64,000 nt of DNA, from assembly GCA_016704465.1 (NCBI GenBank), contig JADJAD010000001.1:620001-684000 (forward strand), in the 5' to 3' direction. The notes beneath the pieces were generated by a model that was not told the origin of the DNA, did no database searches, and worked only from the letters and a program-made list of their open reading frames with translations. Below, in pieces: positions 52,846 to 60,322 of the stretch. Position 1 is the stretch's first letter, and each line of letters starts with the position of its first letter. This stretch comes from Gemmatimonadota bacterium (GTDB taxonomy: Bacteria > Gemmatimonadota > Gemmatimonadetes > Gemmatimonadales > Gemmatimonadaceae). Position numbers and translations under genes: made by a program.

Positions 52846-54621
52846 TCAGAGCGCCGGATGGCGGCGATGCCACCCGGCAGCGTCCTGATAGGCCTTCGCG
52901 ACGGCAAGTAGCTCGGCCTCGTGGTACGGACGCGCCAGGAAGGTCACGTTCGTCGGCTGCCCCTTGGCGTTGAATCCGTTCGGCACGGAGACGCACGGAT
53001 AACCACAGAGATTGGCGACGCTGAAGTGCGTGAGAATGGGGCCAGGAGGGGGAGCAGGGGGCGGCGTCGTGCCCGGCGCCGCGGGAGCGGGGCGCGGGGC
53101 ACGCATGTCGATGTAGGGAGCGACCCAGACGTCGAAAGGGGCGGTGGCATCGGCGAACTGCTGCATGATGAGCCCGCGCACGCGCTGAGCCTGCAGGTAC
53201 TCGATCGCCGGCACGAAGTGACCGCGATGGAAGCCCGCCCCCCGCCCCGGTGTCGTCAGGCGCGCCTCGCCGCCGCTCCGGGCGAACTCGTCGAAGGCTG
53301 TCGCCGACTCGACGCCGAGTATCGCGCTAGTGACGCGCAGCATCGGGAGATCGGGGAGCGAAAAGGGGACGAGGGAGAGGCCGAGCGCGCGCAGCTGCGC
53401 GAGTGCCGCCGCGTCGTTCGTCTGCAGGACCGCGTCGCGTCCCTGCTCGGCGAAGGCATTCTCGAGGTAACCGATGCGGAGCGCGTGGATTTCGCGCGTC
53501 GCATCCCAGTTCAATGGGTAGTCGACGACACTGAAGTCGCGGCCGTCAGGTCGCGCGATGGCCCGCAGCACGAGGGCGCAGTCGTCGACCGTCCGACACA
53601 GCGGGCCGACGCGGTCCTGGCTCCACGACAGCGTCATGACACCGGCCCGCGACACGCGCCCGTACGTCGGCCGCAGCCCGGTGGCGCCGCAGATGCTCGC
53701 CGGGCTCAGGATCGAGCCGCTGGTCTCGGTGCCGATCCCGAACGCGACCCCGCCCCCCGCCGTCGCCGACGCTGGCCCCGCCGACGAGCCGCTCGAGCCC
53801 TCGTTAGGGTCCCACGGACTGTTGGTCCGTCCGCCGAACCACTGGTCGCCGCCGGCAAGCTCGCCAGTCGTGAGCTTGGCGATCAGGACCGCCCCCGCTT
53901 CGCGCAGCAGCTCCACCACGCCGGCATCCTCGTCGATCTGCTGCTCCTTGAACGCTCCCGACCCCCACGTCGTCGGGTAACCCTTCACCGCGATGATGTC
54001 CTTCGCCCCCCACGGGATGCCGTGCAGCGGGCCTCTATAGCGTCCGGCAGCGATCTCCGTGTCGGCGCGGCGCGCCTGCTGCATCGCCAGCTCGTCGGTG
54101 AAGGTGACGACGCAGTTGAGCGTGGGGTTGATGCGGCGGAGACGCGCGAGGTACATCTCGGTCAGCTCCACGGAACGCACGCGACGGCTCCGCACGAGCT
54201 CCGCCAGCTGCACGAGTGGCCAGTAGGCGGCGTCTTCCAGTCGCGCGGGGCGTTGGGCCTGCGGCACCGTGGACGTTCGGACGGGGCGCGGTGTGCGGTC
54301 GACCGTCATCCCGGGGGTGAGCGGGCTGAAATGCAGGGTGAGGGGGACAGCGTTGCCGAGGGGGATCTCGCGCAGCTCCCGGTATCGCTCGACGTTCTGG
54401 GTGAGGCCGTCGATCATCGCGTCGAGCTGCTCATCGGTGAACGCGAGCCCTGCCACCGCCGCCGCTCCCTTGAGCATGTCGCGCGTGAGCTTGCCCTCCT
54501 GCTGCTCCGGTCGTTCCTGCGCCTTGGCCCACAGCACGCCGGGCAGGAGGGTCGAGGAGAGTCCGATGCTGCCGAAATATTCGAGCAGATGACGCCGGGT
54601 GACCGATGGGACCGATGACAT
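52846..54621 (-). CDS. Amidase signature family enzyme with Tat signal
   Basis: A 591-residue amidase with N-terminal SVTRRHLLEYFGSIGLSSTLL, a twin-arginine signal. The amidase signature has the catalytic Lys in GIPWGAKDIIAVKG (about 205), the cis-Ser region GSSGSSAGPASATAGG and the nucleophile Ser in GIGTETSGSILSP (about 300). It probably acts on amides in the periplasm. Proline-rich residues (APAAPGTTPPPAPPPG) form a linker or loop late in the protein. Substrate unknown. It converges with mtgA. Confidence 0.88.
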   Translation of the reverse strand: MSSVPSVTRRHLLEYFGSIGLSSTLLPGVLWAKAQERPEQQEGKLTRDMLKGAAAVAGLAFTDEQLDAMIDGLTQNVERYRELREIPLGNAVPLTLHFSPLTPGMTVDRTPRPVRTSTVPQAQRPARLEDAAYWPLVQLAELVRSRRVRSVELTEMYLARLRRINPTLNCVVTFTDELAMQQARRADTEIAAGRYRGPLHGIPWGAKDIIAVKGYPTTWGSGAFKEQQIDEDAGVVELLREAGAVLIAKLTTGELAGGDQWFGGRTNSPWDPNEGSSGSSAGPASATAGGGVAFGIGTETSGSILSPASICGATGLRPTYGRVSRAGVMTLSWSQDRVGPLCRTVDDCALVLRAIARPDGRDFSVVDYPLNWDATREIHALRIGYLENAFAEQGRDAVLQTNDAAALAQLRALGLSLVPFSLPDLPMLRVTSAILGVESATAFDEFARSGGEARLTTPGRGAGFHRGHFVPAIEYLQAQRVRGLIMQQFADATAPFDVWVAPYIDMRAPRPAPAAPGTTPPPAPPPGPILTHFSVANLCGYPCVSVPNGFNAKGQPTNVTFLARPYHEAELLAVAKAYQDAAGWHRRHPAL

Positions 54622-54836
54622 GTGGGCGCTCCGTCGAGCGGTGAGCGAAGGCTGCGCGATGGGTTGGCGATTGATTCGGCGGCCGGCGATCGCGTCCTTT
54701 GCGATAGCGTCCTTAGTGACCGCTCCGCAGATACTGCCTGCAGGACGCGCAAGCGCCAGTCCCGATGTCGCGCACGCGCGTCCCTCCGTGCATCGATGGC
54801 CGGACTACAGCACCCGCACCACGTGGCTGTCGCCGG

Positions 54837-56372
54837 TCAGTCCCCCGCCGCCAGCGTCCGCCCCTCGTGTCCGTGCAAGCGCAGCACCGACGCGTCAGCA
54901 TGGGAGTCCGGTGCAGAAATACGGCCGGCCGTAATGGGGATCACCCGCCCCGAACTCGTCGCACCGGATTCGGACGGCGCCAGCAGCCGTCCCAGCCACT
55001 CCTTCCCCGCCTTGACCGCGAGCCCCGCAACGTGCCCCAGCGCCGCGCCCACCACCGTCGCCATGTCCACCGGGCTGCTCCCTCCCTCGGTGGACACCGA
55101 GGCCATGATGCGCGACCGCATGCGCATCGCGATCGGTGACGCGAACATGATCGCGTTGAAGTGCGGGTCAAAACGCGTTCCCAGACCTTCGATCAGCGAG
55201 GCGGTCCGCGCGAAGTACACCATTTCGCTCGGTAGCCGGATCGGGAAATCGTACATGGTCGCCATGACCTGGTCGGCGAGCAGCTCGATGCGCTCCATCG
55301 TGGTCGTCTTCTCGTACGCGAGCTTCATCAACATGTCGGCCAGTTCGCGGATCTTCGCCATGTCGGCCCCCGGCTCCACGAAGCCCATCGATTCGAAGCC
55401 GGCAATCACGCCCTCGGTGTCGCGGCGGATGGCGGCGAACACCGTGGAGACCAGGTGCCATCGCATCTCGCGCGGGACCTCCACCACCATGCCGAAGTCG
55501 AGCAAGACGACCTTGCCGTCCGGCGCGACGAGCAGGTTTCCGGGATGCGGATCGGCGTGAAACAGGCCGTCAATCAGCATCATCTGCATGTACAGCTCCA
55601 GCACCGCGGACACGACACCGCGCGGATCGAACGGGGCATCGCCGGCGCGGGCGCTGACCTGGTCGATGCGCCCACCTTCCATGAACTCCAACCCCAGCAC
55701 GCGCCGCGCGACCAAGGCGTCGATGACTCGTGGAACTGACACGCGCGGGTTGCCCCTGAAATTCTCCCGCACGCGCCGTGCGTACGTCGCCTCGAGCACG
55801 AAGTCCATCTCCTCACCAATCTTGCTCGAGTACTCCTCGATCACGGTGCGGGCGTTACGCAGGTGCGGATTGGGATAGCGACGGGCCAGCCACCGGGTGA
55901 GCGGCACGGCCACCGCCAGGTCCTTCGCCACGAGCGCTTCCACCCCCGGACGCAGGACCTTCACCACGATCTCTTCGCCCTGGTAACACGCTCGGTGGAC
56001 CTGCCCCAGCGAGGCCGCAGCGATCGGGGTGTCGTCGAAGCGCTCAAACAGCGTGGCGATGGGTGACCCGAACGCCCGCTCGATCTCGGCGCGGATCTTC
56101 GGCGTGGGAACGGGCTTCACCTGGTCCTGCAGTGTGGACAGGCGCGAGACGTACGGCTCGGGGATCAGGTCGGCGCGCGCGGCAAAGATCTGCGCCATCT
56201 TGACGAACGTTGGGCCGAGCGCGGTGACCGTATTCACGAGGTACTGGGCGCGTCGCTCGTGGAAGCGACGAGTGCGAACCGCTGGCTCCCCCCACCAGAT
56301 CCACCGCCGCACGTCGCGCAGGATGGAAATGAAGAGGGGAAAGAGACGACCCACGATGACGATGGCGCGCAT
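54837..56372 (-). CDS. UbiB/ABC1-family atypical kinase with variant KxGQ motif
   Basis: A 511-residue protein of the UbiB (AarF) family, required for quinone synthesis or lipid handling in relatives. Motifs: the KxGQ position reads LGPTFVKMAQIFAARADLIP, so the usual G is A; the alanine-rich nucleotide loop reads PIAAASLGQVHRA; the catalytic region is GLFHADPHPGNLL and the metal-binding DFG is LLDFGMVVEVP. A C-terminal membrane segment (VVGAALGHVAGLAVKA) follows. Start ATG 56372. The variant KMAQ is notable because the KxGQ gate normally blocks substrate. Confidence 0.85.
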   Translation of the reverse strand: MRAIVIVGRLFPLFISILRDVRRWIWWGEPAVRTRRFHERRAQYLVNTVTALGPTFVKMAQIFAARADLIPEPYVSRLSTLQDQVKPVPTPKIRAEIERAFGSPIATLFERFDDTPIAAASLGQVHRACYQGEEIVVKVLRPGVEALVAKDLAVAVPLTRWLARRYPNPHLRNARTVIEEYSSKIGEEMDFVLEATYARRVRENFRGNPRVSVPRVIDALVARRVLGLEFMEGGRIDQVSARAGDAPFDPRGVVSAVLELYMQMMLIDGLFHADPHPGNLLVAPDGKVVLLDFGMVVEVPREMRWHLVSTVFAAIRRDTEGVIAGFESMGFVEPGADMAKIRELADMLMKLAYEKTTTMERIELLADQVMATMYDFPIRLPSEMVYFARTASLIEGLGTRFDPHFNAIMFASPIAMRMRSRIMASVSTEGGSSPVDMATVVGAALGHVAGLAVKAGKEWLGRLLAPSESGATSSGRVIPITAGRISAPDSHADASVLRLHGHEGRTLAAGD

Positions 56373-56412
56373 GCACGATAAAGTAGCGTCGCGCGGGTCG
56401 GGGTTCCGTCGG

Positions 56413-59094
56413 CTAGTCCCGCAGAACCTCGATCGGATCCATTCGTGCCGCCCGCCGGGCGGGGAGAAGGCTCGCCGCTAGCGCCACGGCAAGCAGCAGG
56501 ACGACCACCCCGCCATAAATCACCGGATCGCGCGGCGACGTCTCAAAGAGCAGATCGGCCACCCGCACGCTGACCACCCACGATAGGGCGATCCCAAGCG
56601 TGACGCCGGCAAGCGCCTGTCGCATCCCACTCCCCACGACGAGTCGGGCCACGTCTGCTCGGCTCGCCCCGAGCGCCATCCTGACACCGATCTCGTGTGA
56701 GCGCTGGGAGACGTCATGCGCAACCACGCTGTACAGTCCCAACGCCGCCACCACGAGCCCGAGCACGCCGAAGAGCGTGAACATGGTCGCGCCGAGTTTC
56801 CACGCTCGAAGCTGCTGCTCGAGAATCATCGATGCCGGGCGAACTTCGACGAATGGGAGCGTCGGCTCGGCGTCGAGTATCGCGCGCCGAACGTCCAGTT
56901 CGCCGACTCCACCCTCCAACGAGCGGCGCACCATCAACGCTCTCATGTTCGGCGACCACTGACCGATTGGAAGGTAGTATTGCGCCGGTGCGTCTTCGGT
57001 CATTTCGGTCATGCGCGCGTCCGGAACGACGCCCACGACGGTCATGCAGCCGTCAAACTCCTGAACTCCGAAACACTGACCGATCGGCTCGACGTTGGGC
57101 CACAGGACGGCCGCCATTCTCTCGTTCACAATGGCGACCGGCATGCTGCCCTTTCGGTCAGTATCCGAAAAATCGCGTCCTCGAATGACCGGAGTCTGTA
57201 GCGCCCGGAAATAGTCGGTCGAGATGCCGTTCAAGTACGGCCCTCCTCCCTTGATCGGCGGCAGAGTGTCACCGTTCAGGAGCACCGAGTACGTCCATTG
57301 CGATTCGAATGGAACGGTGACGCTCTGTGCGACGGCCACCACACCAGGAAGTCGGCGAACTCTCTCCTCCATTCGCAGCCAGTGCGCTTCGAACTCCTCG
57401 GGAGAGTTGACGGACTCGCCAAGCTCCGGCGTGGCAACTATCAGCTGCTCGGCAACGAATCCGAGGTCGGCGCTGGCAGCTCGCGCAAATGACCGAACGA
57501 ACAGTCCGGCCCCGATCATCAGCACAACGGACAGGGTTCCCTGCAGGACGACGAGCATCGTGCGCGCGGAGTGTCGGCGCCCGCCACCCTCTCGGACTCC
57601 GGACTTGAGCGCGTCCAGGACGGTCGTACGGGACGCGACGAATGCCGGAAGTGACCCAGCGGTCAGCGCCGAGAGTAGAACAAGCAGCGCGACGAACACA
57701 CCCTGCCGCGCGTCCACCACCTCCCCGTTCCACGGCATGTCCTTGAGCAGTGTGGCGCGCAGAAACGCGTCTCCCCATGTCGACAGCAGCACGGCGAGCA
57801 CGCCACCGCTCACTCCAAGCAGGAGCGTCTCGGTGACCATGGCTCGCATCAGACGCGCCGGCGAGACGCCGAGCGCGAGGTGCACCGCCAGCTCACGCCG
57901 CCGACGCGTCGCGCGCGCCAGGAGCAGGTTGGCCACGTTCGCACAGGCGACCAGGAGCACGAGCAGCGTCACACCACCAAGCCAGAGTGCGATGCGGGCC
58001 GTGACCGCGCCGTCCGGTCGCTTGGCTCGCACGATGGACCCGGCCACGACGGTGACCGCCGAGTCTCCCTTCGCGTTGGCGCGACCGAAGTTCTGCAGGG
58101 CGCTGGTCATCGCATGCCCGGCCTGTGTCGGGGTCACGTCCGGCGCGCGACTGGCCACGATCTGCAGCCAACGATTGTTCACGTTGGTGCGCCATTTTGC
58201 CCCGATCCGCTCGTCGATCGCGGTTGGCATGGTGACAAACAGGTCGACCGGGCGAAGATCTGCTCCCACGAAGCCCGGCGGGGTAACGCCGATGATCGTG
58301 TATGTCTTCCGTCCAATCGGCACTGACTGACCGATCGAAAAGGCTGGGGAGCCGTAGTTGGCACTGGCATACTCGTGAGTCACGACGGCGGTCGGAACGG
58401 CCTCTGCCTCCCATTCGTCGGGGGCAAACAGTCGTCCTGTCCACGCCCGCACCCCGAGGATGGAGAACAGGTTGGGCGTCACGAAGCTCACCTCGAGCTT
58501 GCGGGCCGCGCCCCCGGTTCCAGAGGAAACAGACGTCACCCACCAAGCTCCGAGGTCGCCCATGGGCGCGAAGTCGCGCCGCATGCTCTCGTACGCGGGA
58601 AAGCTCTGGCTCGTATACGTCACCCGCCCGAATTTGGGGGACTCGCGCTGGAAATAGAGCAGGGAGAGCGAACCGTCATCGCGCACGTGCGGGGCCGGTT
58701 GCAGCAGCACCCGGTCGAGCACCCGAAACATCGTCGAATTGGCCCCGATCCCCAGCGCGAGCGTTACGGCTACTACCGCGGCGAAGCCCGGTTCGCGCCG
58801 CAGCGTGCGCGCGCTGCGCGCCAGGTCCTGCCACCAGCCGCGCCAGAAGTCGCCACGCAGTGTTCGACGCGCCCCTTGTCGGTCAAGCGTTCCCAGCGAC
58901 TCGCGCACCCGCTCCACGTCGCCGAACCGCCGCTTCGCTTCGCGGCGAGCATCATCGGGCGACATGCCGGCCGAGACCAGGTCACGTTCGGTCGCTTCGA
59001 GGTGATAGGCGATCTCCGCGTCGACGTCGGCGCGTATGCTCCCCGCGCGCGCCGGCAAACGAATCAGGCGCCGTAGCCGTTCGGTGGGACGCAT
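56413..59094 (-). CDS. ADOP-family ABC permease with N-terminal PadR-linked domain
   Basis: An 893-residue acidobacterial-type duplicated orphan permease. The first about 90 residues form a soluble helical region (EIAYHLEATERDLVSAGMS, DDARREAKRRFGDVERVRE) typical of ADOP members encoded after PadR regulators. Next come a MacB-like half (helix FAAVVAVTLALGIGANSTMF, FtsX loop RRRELAVHLALGVSP) and a second half (SHEIGVRMALGASRADVA, ending ARRAARMDPIEVLRD). The gene lies 15 bases after the PadR gene on the same strand, so the regulator and permease form one operon. The substrate is unknown. Confidence 0.92.
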   Translation of the reverse strand: MRPTERLRRLIRLPARAGSIRADVDAEIAYHLEATERDLVSAGMSPDDARREAKRRFGDVERVRESLGTLDRQGARRTLRGDFWRGWWQDLARSARTLRREPGFAAVVAVTLALGIGANSTMFRVLDRVLLQPAPHVRDDGSLSLLYFQRESPKFGRVTYTSQSFPAYESMRRDFAPMGDLGAWWVTSVSSGTGGAARKLEVSFVTPNLFSILGVRAWTGRLFAPDEWEAEAVPTAVVTHEYASANYGSPAFSIGQSVPIGRKTYTIIGVTPPGFVGADLRPVDLFVTMPTAIDERIGAKWRTNVNNRWLQIVASRAPDVTPTQAGHAMTSALQNFGRANAKGDSAVTVVAGSIVRAKRPDGAVTARIALWLGGVTLLVLLVACANVANLLLARATRRRRELAVHLALGVSPARLMRAMVTETLLLGVSGGVLAVLLSTWGDAFLRATLLKDMPWNGEVVDARQGVFVALLVLLSALTAGSLPAFVASRTTVLDALKSGVREGGGRRHSARTMLVVLQGTLSVVLMIGAGLFVRSFARAASADLGFVAEQLIVATPELGESVNSPEEFEAHWLRMEERVRRLPGVVAVAQSVTVPFESQWTYSVLLNGDTLPPIKGGGPYLNGISTDYFRALQTPVIRGRDFSDTDRKGSMPVAIVNERMAAVLWPNVEPIGQCFGVQEFDGCMTVVGVVPDARMTEMTEDAPAQYYLPIGQWSPNMRALMVRRSLEGGVGELDVRRAILDAEPTLPFVEVRPASMILEQQLRAWKLGATMFTLFGVLGLVVAALGLYSVVAHDVSQRSHEIGVRMALGASRADVARLVVGSGMRQALAGVTLGIALSWVVSVRVADLLFETSPRDPVIYGGVVVLLLAVALAASLLPARRAARMDPIEVLRD

Positions 59095-59109
59095 CCGTTG
59101 TCCCTTCGG

Positions 59110-59433
59110 TCAGGTCGCGCCGAGTACGCGCTGCACCGCGTTCACATACCGCGACCAGCGTTCCGTGCGCGCGCCGAATTCGGCGCGGCCGGCGGGGGTG
59201 AGCGTATAGAGCTTCACCCGCCGATTCTCATCGTTTACCCCCCACTCGGCGGCCAGCCAGCCGCGGTGCTCCATGCGATGGAGCGCCGTGTAGAGCGCCC
59301 CATCCTCGACCTGCAGCTCATTCACCGTGGTCTGACGTAGCCAGTGCGCGACCGCATACCCATGTCGCGGACCCCAGGTGAGCGCCTTGAGGATGAGGAC
59401 ATCGAGCGTGCCCTGGAGAAGATCGAGGCTCAT
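59110..59433 (-). CDS. PadR-family transcriptional regulator
   Basis: A 107-residue repressor of the PadR winged-helix type: MSLDLLQGTLDVLILKALTW, GYAVAHWLRQTTVNELQVED and GALYTALHRMEHRGWLAAEW, then the wing NRRVKLYTLTPAGRAEFGA. It heads the operon with the ADOP permease. Its own promoter and a candidate operator are in the gap upstream. The short C-terminal domain is usual for PadR subfamily 2. Confidence 0.92.
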   Translation of the reverse strand: MSLDLLQGTLDVLILKALTWGPRHGYAVAHWLRQTTVNELQVEDGALYTALHRMEHRGWLAAEWGVNDENRRVKLYTLTPAGRAEFGARTERWSRYVNAVQRVLGAT

Positions 59434-59465
59434 GGACCGGTCGAGGATCGAGAGGCGACTGGACT

Positions 59466-59478
59466 AACATGAAATGTT
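59466..59478. promoter_or_regulatory. Possible PadR operator palindrome
   Basis: AACAT-GAA-ATGTT is a perfect 5-bp inverted repeat 33 bases upstream of the PadR start codon. It lies about 8 bases after the proposed -10, where a bound repressor would block transcription. PadR sites in other bacteria are built on ATGT and ACAT half-sites, usually in the other order or further apart, so the match is partial. Confidence 0.45.
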
Positions 59479-59485
59479 GAGGGTA

Positions 59486-59515
59486 AGTATTCAGGCCCGA
59501 CCGCCGCCCGTCAAT
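59486..59515 (-). promoter_or_regulatory. Possible promoter of the PadR-ADOP operon
   Basis: On the minus strand TTGACG (59515-59510) and AATACT (59491-59486) are 18 bases apart, upstream of the PadR gene and next to the palindrome at 59466-59478. The spacing is acceptable and both boxes are one or two bases off the consensus. Confidence 0.45.
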
Positions 59516-59622
59516 AGTCAACGCGGCGGACGGCGGGCCGGCGCGAGAGAGGTGGAAGTCCGGCGAGGGCGAGGGGCCGGTGGTGGAGCACCGACTATCC
59601 GGACCAATTCCAGACTGCCCCG

Positions 59623-59653
59623 AAAAACAGAACAGGACCCCGTGGGGTCCTGT
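59623..59653 (-). terminator. Rho-independent terminator of the small membrane protein gene
   Basis: ACAGGACCCC (59632-59641) and GGGGTCCTGT (59644-59653) form a long perfect stem. On the minus strand it is followed by TCTGTTTTTCG (59631-59621), a T tract. It lies 40 bases past the stop of the minus-strand gene at 59693-60139. This is the clearest intrinsic terminator in the window. Confidence 0.88.
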
Positions 59654-59692
59654 CTTCGACGCGGATCGGCGCGTTCGTGCGATGGCGTTCGA

Positions 59693-60139
59693 CTAGAACT
59701 TGGGAAAGAGCGGCCGCCCCCACGGCACGAACCCCGCCACCGCAGCCAGGGCGAACCCCATGAAGATCGTCGCCGCCTGGAAGCGCGCCGAGTTGCTGGC
59801 CGCCTTTCGGATCCGCACCGCGCCGATATGCCCGAGGGCGATCGCGAACAGCATCACGACCACGTGCTCGACGGCGAAGTAGCGCACGGGCGCGTTCTTC
59901 ATGGTCGCTCCCATGTCGCCGAGCGCGCCGCGAATGAGCGGGCTGACTCCGTAGAGGACGAGCCCGACGACGAACTGCAGCGAGAGGGTGTTCACGAACA
60001 GCTTGACCGCCCCGGCGTCGGCGTCGGTCCACACGGAGCGGGACAGCCATCCGCGCCACACGCGAAAGACGGCCCATACCCCCGCCGCCAAGACCAGCCA
60101 CCTAACGATGTTGTGTGTTGCAAGCAGGGCGCTGTGCAT
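59693..60139 (-). CDS. Four-helix membrane protein of unknown function
   Basis: A 148-residue protein starting MHSALLATHNIVRWLVLAAG, with four predicted helices (about 5-25, 45-67, 88-110, 121-141). His residues near the helices (H9, H92 and H103) resemble cytochrome b-like or DUF2306-like proteins, but I cannot name the family. The proposed start is 183 bases before the divergent M14 peptidase start. A good intrinsic terminator follows its stop. Confidence 0.75.
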   Translation of the reverse strand: MHSALLATHNIVRWLVLAAGVWAVFRVWRGWLSRSVWTDADAGAVKLFVNTLSLQFVVGLVLYGVSPLIRGALGDMGATMKNAPVRYFAVEHVVVMLFAIALGHIGAVRIRKAASNSARFQAATIFMGFALAAVAGFVPWGRPLFPKF

Positions 60140-60322
60140 GGCGGGGCGCAGAGGATGGAAGTCGAACCGGAGGCGGGCCCGACATGGCCCGAGCGTGCGT
60201 CAACCTACCTCGCGGGCCGACTCCCCTCCAGCGCAATTTCCAACTCGCCCCGCATTCCGAGGGTCGTCGCGAACCGGCGATCGGGCTACATTCGCCCGTC
60301 CCCTGACCCCTACCCGAGTCTG

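Noticed and set aside
59474..60322. Upstream extension of the M14 peptidase frame (GTG at 59474)
   Set aside because: The extra 280 residues are Arg/Pro-rich and have no domain. They cross the terminator at 59623-59653 and the opposite-strand membrane gene. ATG 60323 gives a normal signal peptide.
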